Positions 14,025-18,484 of a stretch of DNA of 18,484 bases are shown piece by piece. The translations under genes and the position numbers were made by a program. This DNA comes from Chloroflexota bacterium. Lineage in GTDB: Bacteria; Chloroflexota; Anaerolineae; Anaerolineales; JACQED01. Numbering within the stretch: position 1 is the stretch's first letter; each line of letters opens with the position of its first letter. Under the pieces are notes generated by a model. It searched no databases. It worked only from the letters and a program-made list of their open reading frames with translations, and was not told where the DNA came from. The stretch is from NCBI GenBank assembly GCA_016200785.1, contig JACQED010000381.1, positions 1 through 18,484 on the forward strand, written 5' to 3'.

Positions 14025-14806
14025 GCCCGACGTACCTTCAGCTTCGCCAACAGCCCCACGCCGACGGGGCTGTTTTGATTTCGGCCCGGACTTCCCTCTC
14101 CCCAAGCACGCGCTTTCGCTTCGGGAGAGGGGCCGGGGGTTGCCTGCGCCGCGCCCAGTGGGGTGAGAGCCCACAACCTCGCCCGCATAAACAGGACGAC
14201 CTGTCCCGGCGCGAAACTTCGCGCGATCAGCCCCGCCCCGCCCCCCGCCTCCCCGTCCCTCTCGCTCAATACTTCGTCGTTGATCCGCAGCGTCACCTTT
14301 TCTCTGTTGACGTCGACCCTCAGCCGGTTCGGGGTCCCGCTGACCTGGACGGGCGGCCACTGAGCGAGGGGAAACCAATCGGTTTCTACGCCGCCCTCGA
14401 CTCGATAGGCTCTGGCGTAACCATTTCCATTGACCACCAATGCCGAATAGTGGCGGGCATCGGCAAAGTCGAAGATGATGCCGTACAGCGCGCCGGACAC
14501 GCCTGCGATTTGCGCCGCCCTGACTTCAAAGGTAAAGGAGTCAGGGGAAGCGGGAAAACGTAGTAACTGCGCCGCGTCGCCGATGGTTAGCGCAACGGCG
14601 TCTTTCCGCGTGAAGGCGACGCGCACACCGTCTTGACCGAAAATCCATTGTGCGCCGTCTGCAGACTCGATCGACCACGCTTCGCTCGCACTGTGAAAGT
14701 CCGTATCCCATCGCAATTGACCGACCGGCTTCGGGTCTGCCGCGCCCAGCGTCAAAGCGATCGCCGCCACGAGAACGGCCATCAGCGCCAGCGCGAATCC
14801 CGCCAT
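13991..14806 (-). CDS. Membrane-anchored protein with a concanavalin/LamG-like domain
   Basis: I start at the ATG at 14806 because GGAG lies seven bases upstream; upstream starts at 14875 or 14908 would add residues from the low-complexity TTGGGA repeat. The 271-residue product opens with a signal anchor (MAGFALALMAVLVAAIALTL). An extracellular beta-rich region follows (FTFEVRAAQIAGVSGALYGI, FADARHYSALVVNGNGYARA, NRLRVDVNREKVTLRINDEV), resembling the concanavalin/LamG-like folds of carbohydrate-binding or DUF1080-type proteins. Homology-like sequence ends near ARLWAL. The last ~55 residues are encoded by the REP palindrome, the neighbour's terminator and its 3' end, so the natural stop was probably lost. 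Function unknown. Confidence 0.65.
   Translation of the reverse strand: MAGFALALMAVLVAAIALTLGAADPKPVGQLRWDTDFHSASEAWSIESADGAQWIFGQDGVRVAFTRKDAVALTIGDAAQLLRFPASPDSFTFEVRAAQIAGVSGALYGIIFDFADARHYSALVVNGNGYARAYRVEGGVETDWFPLAQWPPVQVSGTPNRLRVDVNREKVTLRINDEVLSERDGEAGGGAGLIARSFAPGQVVLFMRARLWALTPLGAAQATPGPSPEAKARAWGEGSPGRNQNSPVGVGLLAKLKVRRAYDFIRSVPRK
14049..14076 (+). terminator. Intrinsic terminator after the 65-residue membrane protein
   Basis: AACAGCCCC (14049-14057) pairs perfectly with GGGGCTGTT (14066-14074) around an 8-base loop, followed by a short T run within TTTTGATTT. It works in the plus direction. The opposite strand carries the open C-terminal codons of the convergent gene. Confidence 0.75.
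14094..14131. repeat. REP-like palindrome (CCCTCTCCC/GGGAGAGGG)
   Basis: CCCTCTCCC (14094-14102) pairs with GGGAGAGGG (14123-14131). Inside, AAGC (14104-14107) pairs with GCTT (14118-14121) after a one-base mismatch on each side, leaving a 10-base loop. The GGCCGGGGGT that follows is typical of repeats of this kind scattered between genes in many GC-rich bacteria. Confidence 0.6.
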
Positions 14807-14879
14807 TCCTGTTCTCCACAGCCATACAGGAACCAATGATTGGAACTTGGGAATTGGGATTTGGGATTTTCTCATTCTC

Positions 14880-14908
14880 TTGACACCCTCTCTCCCGTCC
14901 GTTATCAT
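14880..14908 (+). promoter_or_regulatory. Consensus promoter giving a near-leaderless deacetylase mRNA
   Basis: TTGACA (14880-14885) and TATCAT (14903-14908) are 17 bases apart. The ATG at 14918 lies only nine bases after the -10 hexamer, so transcription should begin within a few bases of, or at, the start codon. No ribosome site is present, which fits leaderless translation. Confidence 0.7.
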
Positions 14909-14917
14909 CCGCGCCCC

Positions 14918-15985
14918 ATGAACTCTGCGCCTCCCACCATTCCTCAGCGAATGGCCTTAATTTTCTACGGCACATTGCTGATCACCATTTTACTCGGCGT
15001 CACGGCCAGTGGCTTGCGCGAGCGCGCCGCTTCCGCGACCGCCATGGCCCTCGCGCCCGCCTCGACTCCAACGAACGTGCCGACCCTGACCGCTCCCGCA
15101 TCGCCTTCGCAGACGTCCGGCCCCTCGCCGACGGCCTCTGCCACTCCGACGGCGACGTTGACGCCCACGGCCACTGCTACGGCTTCGCCTACGCAGACCT
15201 TCACGCCCAGTCCCACGTTTACGCCTACCCAGACGCCCTCACCTACAAACACGCCCACTCCATTCCCCACCCCCGGCCCCGGCGCGGAGAACCGCAAAGC
15301 CTGCGTGCCGATCCTCACCTATCACCACATCGGTCACCCGCCCGCTGACGCCGACACACTGCGGCTGGGACTGACGACCAGCCCCGAACGCTTCGAGGAG
15401 CAATTGGCTTACTTCAAAGCGAACGATGTGACGCCGATCTCATTGTACGATCTTTTGTACCGGCTCGCCCTCGGCCGGCCTTTGCCCGAGAAGCCGGTGA
15501 TCATCACGATTGACGATGGATACGACGACGTTTACCGCTACGCTTTTCCACTTCTGAAGGAGTATGGATACACGGCGACGCTGTTCATCGCGACCGGCAT
15601 CATCGACGCCGGGACGCCGGGCTACATGACGTGGCCGCAGATCGAAGAGATGGCGCGCGCCGGGAACGACGTCGAGCCGCACACGAAAGATCACGTTGAC
15701 CTGCGCCGCCGCAAGCGCGATTATCTCATCTATCAGATTCTCGGATCGAAGCAGACCGTAGAGGCGCACACCGGGCGCGAGGCGCGCTTCTTCGCCTATC
15801 CGGCTGGGGCGTACGACGACAACGCCATCGCGATGCTCAAAGAACTCAACTTCTGGGGCGCGGTTTCGACCGATGCCGGTGTGACGCACTCTCTCGAAAA
15901 CATCTACACCCTGCCGCGCCTTCGGGTGAGTGAGCAGATTGACGTAGAATCTATGAAGGTCTACCTGCGTTTTTGCGGTTTCTGA
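14918..15985 (+). CDS. Polysaccharide deacetylase (NodB/CE4), membrane-anchored
   Basis: The ATG at 14918 gives 355 residues. One membrane segment lies at about 15-33 (ALIFYGTLLITILLGVTASG), followed by a Thr/Pro/Ser-rich stalk of about 80 residues, then the NodB domain from about 125. Catalytic motifs are visible: TIDDGYDD (Asp199, Asp200), the metal-binding HTKDH (His255, His259) and FAYPAG (292-297). This family removes N- or O-acetyl groups from cell-wall or capsular polysaccharide using a divalent metal. The anchor and stalk place the enzyme outside the membrane. The upstream ATG at 14840 is rejected because its extra residues come from repeat and promoter DNA. The gene is divergent from the LamG-like gene, with about 110 bases between them. 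Confidence 0.88.
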   Translation: MNSAPPTIPQRMALIFYGTLLITILLGVTASGLRERAASATAMALAPASTPTNVPTLTAPASPSQTSGPSPTASATPTATLTPTATATASPTQTFTPSPTFTPTQTPSPTNTPTPFPTPGPGAENRKACVPILTYHHIGHPPADADTLRLGLTTSPERFEEQLAYFKANDVTPISLYDLLYRLALGRPLPEKPVIITIDDGYDDVYRYAFPLLKEYGYTATLFIATGIIDAGTPGYMTWPQIEEMARAGNDVEPHTKDHVDLRRRKRDYLIYQILGSKQTVEAHTGREARFFAYPAGAYDDNAIAMLKELNFWGAVSTDAGVTHSLENIYTLPRLRVSEQIDVESMKVYLRFCGF

Positions 15986-16018
15986 GGTATATTATCGGTG
16001 ATGGACACGGAGGCCGCC

Positions 16019-16627
16019 ATGAGCCCTCAAGTATTAGAAGCCCCTCCGCCGGCGCAGGTTGTCCGCCAATGGCCGCCGGCGCAGGGCGAGTGGACATACG
16101 AAGATTGGCTGAAACTGCCGGACGACGACGGCTACCGCTACGAGGTGCTAGACGGAGTATTGCACATATCTCCTCCCCCACGACCCCGGCATCAAACCAC
16201 TTCCGGCAACCTTTCCACGCGCCTGGACAATCATGTTCGGGCAAAGGCCCTGGGGCGAGTGTGGTATGCTCCGGTCGGCGTTCGCCTTCCGAATCAGCCT
16301 GTCCCTGTCCAGCCCGACATCTTCTTCATCGCCAAAGGTCGCCTGAACATTGTCGGGGAGGACCATATCGAGGGCGCACCGGACTTGGTCGTCGAAATCC
16401 TCTCGCCGAGCAATTGGCTGGTTGACCGTCGCGAGAAGTTTCAGGCCTACGAAAAGGCCGGGGTGCGCGAATATTGGCTGGCGGACTATCGAGCCAAAAC
16501 CGTCGAGGTGTTCGTGTTGCAGGACGGCGAGTTCACTCAATTCGGCAATTGGGGCACAGGTGAAACTGCGCGCTCACAAGTGCTGGAAGGATTTGAGATT
16601 CAGGTGGATAAGATCTTCGAGATATAA
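16019..16627 (+). CDS. Uma2 family (DUF820) PD-(D/E)XK nuclease-fold protein
   Basis: I choose the ATG at 16019 (MSPQVLEAPPPAQ) because GGAG lies six bases upstream; GTG 15998 and ATG 16001 have no well-spaced site. The 202-residue protein has the family landmarks in order: WTYEDWLKLPDDDGYRYEVL, the acidic Asp100 (VQPDIFFI), Glu126 (PDLVVEILSPSN) and Lys140 (RREKFQAYEKAGVREYWL), then the C-terminal VLEGFEIQVDKIF. Uma2 proteins are numerous in cyanobacteria and Chloroflexota and often linked with mobile DNA, but their substrates are largely unknown. It stands alone, with a terminator after it. Confidence 0.87.
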   Translation: MSPQVLEAPPPAQVVRQWPPAQGEWTYEDWLKLPDDDGYRYEVLDGVLHISPPPRPRHQTTSGNLSTRLDNHVRAKALGRVWYAPVGVRLPNQPVPVQPDIFFIAKGRLNIVGEDHIEGAPDLVVEILSPSNWLVDRREKFQAYEKAGVREYWLADYRAKTVEVFVLQDGEFTQFGNWGTGETARSQVLEGFEIQVDKIFEI

Positions 16628-16693
16628 CGGCGCAAATCGGACTCTGATAGTTCCTGAGAGTCCCCTCGTAATATCCTGCAAACACTTCAGCCT

Positions 16694-16721
16694 CGGGCCG
16701 TACCGCCATACGGCCCGTTTT
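16694..16721 (+). terminator. Intrinsic terminator after the Uma2 gene
   Basis: CGGGCCGTA (16694-16702) pairs perfectly with TACGGCCCG (16709-16717) around a 6-base loop, followed by TTTT. It lies 67 bases after the Uma2 stop and 25 bases before the HMG-CoA reductase start. Confidence 0.8.
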
Positions 16722-16745
16722 CGCGCCTCTGTCAGGCACAAATTT

Positions 16746-18050
16746 ATGATCGATTCCGCAGACCGCACCTCCCGTCTCCCCGGCTTCTACGACAAATCCT
16801 TGCGCGAACGCGCCGCGACGATCGCCGAATGGGCGGGCCTGGCGGCCGAGCAAATCGCCGCGCTCGACGGCACGGGCGGCCTCTCGCCCGATCAAGCCGA
16901 TCACATGATCGAGAACGTCGTCGGCACGCACGCCCTCCCGCTCGGCGTGGCGACGAACTTCCTGATCAACGGGCGCGAGGTGCTCGTGCCGATGGCCATC
17001 GAAGAACCGTCGGTCGTGGCCGGCGCGAGTTTCATGGCGAAACTGGCGCGTGACGGCGGCGGCTTTTTCGCCCACACTACCGAGCCGCAGATGATCGGCC
17101 AGATGCAGATCCTCGACGCTGCCGATCCGGCCTCGGCCCGCCTCGCGCTGCTTGAAAACAAGGCGCGCATCCTCGAATTGGCGAATCAGATCGATCCCGT
17201 CATCGTGAAGTTCGGCGGCGGCGCGCGCGATCTCGAAGTGCGCCTGATCTCCGACTCGCCCATTGGCCCCTTCCTCGTCGCCCATCTCATCTACGACACG
17301 CGCGATGCGATGGGCGCGAACGCGGTGAACACGGCCTGCGAGTCCCTCGCGCCAATCGTCGAGCAGATCACCGGCGGCCGCGTGCACCTGCGTATCCTCT
17401 CGAACCTCGCCGACCGGCGGCTGGCCCGCGCCCGCTGCGCCATCGCGCCGACTTCGCTAGCCTTTGGTGAATTCACCGGCGAGAACGTGCGCGATAGAAT
17501 CATCGAAGCCTGGGCGTTCGCCGCTGCCGATCCGTACCGCGCCGCGACTCACAACAAGGGCATCATGAACGGCGTGGATGCGGTAGTGATCGTCACAGGC
17601 AACGATTGGCGAGCGGTTGAGGCCGGGGCGCATTCTTATGCCGCGCGCAGCGGGCGTTACACTTCGCTCAGCGCGTGGGGCAGAGATGCGAACGGCAATT
17701 TGGTCGGCAGTCTTGAAATGCCGATGGCCGTAGGCACGGTCGGTGGCGCGACGAAAGTGCACCCGACGGCGCAGGCCGCGCTCAAACTGATGGGGGTGAC
17801 CTCGGCGCGCGAGTTAGCCGAGATCATCGTCTCGGTCGGGTTGGCGCAAAACCTCGCCGCTCTGCGCGCCCTCGCCACCGAAGGCATCCAGCGCGGCCAC
17901 ATGACTCTGCACGCCCGGCAAGTCGCGATTGCCGCCGGGGCGACGGGAGAATTGATAGAAGTTGTCGCAGGGCGGTTGGTGGCGGAGAAGGTGGTGAGGA
18001 TCGATCGGGCGGAGGAAGTCCTCGGCGAATTGAGGTTAGCCAATCAGTAA
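16746..18050 (+). CDS. mvaA: Class II hydroxymethylglutaryl-CoA reductase
   Basis: The enzyme interconverts HMG-CoA and mevalonate with NAD(P)H, the committed step of the mevalonate route to isoprenoids, or runs in reverse in mevalonate-degrading bacteria. The 434-residue length fits class II (about 430). Catalytic residues match Pseudomonas mevalonii numbering with a constant +4 shift: Glu87 (IEEPSVVAG), Lys271 (HNKGIMNGVDAV), Asp287 (TGNDWRAVEAGAHSY) and His385 (GHMTLHARQVA). The nucleotide-binding signature DAMGAN is at 187-192. The ATG at 16746 begins the family N-terminus (SRLPGFYDKSLRERA); in-frame sequence upstream is a shadow of the Uma2 gene. The ribosome site is weak (AGG about ten bases upstream). 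No other mevalonate-pathway gene is in the window, so direction and cofactor cannot be told. Confidence 0.93.
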   Translation: MIDSADRTSRLPGFYDKSLRERAATIAEWAGLAAEQIAALDGTGGLSPDQADHMIENVVGTHALPLGVATNFLINGREVLVPMAIEEPSVVAGASFMAKLARDGGGFFAHTTEPQMIGQMQILDAADPASARLALLENKARILELANQIDPVIVKFGGGARDLEVRLISDSPIGPFLVAHLIYDTRDAMGANAVNTACESLAPIVEQITGGRVHLRILSNLADRRLARARCAIAPTSLAFGEFTGENVRDRIIEAWAFAAADPYRAATHNKGIMNGVDAVVIVTGNDWRAVEAGAHSYAARSGRYTSLSAWGRDANGNLVGSLEMPMAVGTVGGATKVHPTAQAALKLMGVTSARELAEIIVSVGLAQNLAALRALATEGIQRGHMTLHARQVAIAAGATGELIEVVAGRLVAEKVVRIDRAEEVLGELRLANQ

Positions 18051-18116
18051 TTGAGATAAGATCGAGACGGTCCGAGCAAGTTTGAGATTATGATTCATAT
18101 CAGTGAGGAGGCCAAC

Positions 18117-18350
18117 ATGCAGAACCTAGTCATTTCTGACCCGCGCGTAATGATGGGCAAGCCCGTGATCGTCGGCACGCGCATCACGGTGGAATTGATC
18201 CTTGAAAAACTCGCCGCCGGTGAAACCTACGAGCAAATCCTGGCGGCGCATCCCCGTCTAACCCGTGAGGCAGTCCAAGCAGCGTTGGCCTTTGCTGCTG
18301 AGGCAATGAGGGCCGACGTGATCTATCCGGTTGCTCCGGTGACCGCATGA
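18117..18350 (+). CDS. DUF433 antitoxin of a VapBC45-like pair
   Basis: The ATG at 18117 has GAGGAGG eight bases upstream and is preferred over the in-frame ATG at 18090, which has none. The 77-residue protein shows the DUF433 pattern: ISDPRVMMGKPVIVGTRITV, then ILEKLAAGETYEQILAAHPR and a C-terminal helix (REAVQAALAFAAEAM), a small helix-turn-helix fold. These proteins are usually encoded just before a DUF5615 PIN-like toxin and are thought to neutralise it and repress the operon. Here its stop overlaps the toxin start (ATGA, 18347-18350), so the two are translationally coupled. Confidence 0.88.
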   Translation: MQNLVISDPRVMMGKPVIVGTRITVELILEKLAAGETYEQILAAHPRLTREAVQAALAFAAEAMRADVIYPVAPVTA

Positions 18351-18484
18351 TCCTCGTGGCTGACGAAGGCGTTGACAAGCAGATAGTTGACCAGTTGCGC
18401 GAAGGCGGTCATACAGTCGTGTACATTGCCGAGAGCAATCCGGGCCTTCCCGACGATGCAGTGCTTGACATCGCCAACAGCCAC
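18347..18484 (+). CDS. DUF5615 PIN-like toxin, N-terminal part (cut by window end)
   Basis: The first 46 codons are present: MILVADEGVDKQIVDQLREG, then GHTVVYIAESNPGLPDDAVL. This matches the N-terminus of DUF5615 (Mut7-C/VapC45-like) proteins, where the early acidic residues of the ADEG motif (Asp6, Glu7) belong to the predicted nuclease site. Family members are about 110-120 residues, so more than half lies beyond the window. The ATGA overlap with the antitoxin shows one operon. The expected role is an RNase toxin, known for the family and not tested here. Confidence 0.82.
   Translation, partial: MILVADEGVDKQIVDQLREGGHTVVYIAESNPGLPDDAVLDIANSH

Noticed and set aside
13543..14563. Continuation of the receiver-domain frame as a 444-residue protein
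   Set aside because: After residue 105 the frame crosses a kinase remnant, a promoter and the 65-residue gene in the wrong frame. It is open only because stops are rare in GC-rich DNA.
14823..14880. TTGGGA-rich stretch as coding sequence of either divergent gene
   Set aside because: It is a simple low-complexity repeat between divergent promoters. Starts inside the genes have better signals: GGAG before 14806 and the promoter before 14918.
15060..15290. Thr/Pro-rich repeats as a minisatellite or CRISPR-like array
   Set aside because: The units are irregular and stay in frame as a Thr/Pro/Ser stalk between the membrane anchor and the deacetylase domain. This is a common protein linker, with no spacer-repeat structure.

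Overview
The window is about 18.5 kb of GC-rich bacterial DNA. It most resembles a Chloroflexota genome of the Anaerolineae type. This is inferred from its content: zinc-ribbon/class III cyclase/NTPase/TPR proteins, DUF433/DUF5615 and Uma2 genes, a class II HMG-CoA reductase, and dispersed short palindromic repeats of the TTCGTG and CCCTCTCCC kinds. No rRNA, tRNA, CRISPR array or intact transposase was seen.

Layout. Bases 1-81 are one end of a dispersed repeat. Next come a DUF4126 membrane protein (106-687) and a 53-residue membrane peptide (760-921), closed by an intrinsic terminator. From 1128 to 13156 lies a cluster of four paralogues, called A, B, C and D here, of a large signalling protein: double zinc ribbon, class III nucleotidyl cyclase, P-loop NTPase, TPR array. 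The domain order resembles mammalian soluble adenylyl cyclase. None of the four is whole. A keeps the front half (1128-2993) and a detached tail (3004-3504), missing roughly 440 residues. B (3501-7273) is nearly complete but carries a deletion/insertion scar, a frameshift and an in-frame stop. C (9372-11195) and D (11369-13156) are TPR halves that begin at the same protein position where A's front half ends. GTGAC-rich low-complexity DNA lies at or near each break.

A minus-strand gene (7330-9177) sits between B and C. It encodes a cyclic-nucleotide-binding domain, a histidine kinase core and a C-terminal CoA-binding domain. It is the obvious candidate reader of a nucleotide made by the neighbouring cyclases, which is inference from position and domains. 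After D there is a response-regulator receiver domain (13229 onward) fused by deletion to the last 50 residues of a different histidine kinase.

The right part is more ordinary. It holds a 65-residue membrane protein with a good promoter and terminator, a convergent membrane-anchored protein, a polysaccharide deacetylase with a Thr/Pro-rich stalk and a near-leaderless promoter, an Uma2 nuclease-fold protein, class II HMG-CoA reductase, and a DUF433/DUF5615 toxin-antitoxin pair cut by the window end.

The main interest is the cyclase cluster: either a decaying family repeatedly broken at one domain boundary, or a system in which cyclase-NTPase and TPR modules have become separate genes beside a cyclic-nucleotide-sensing kinase.
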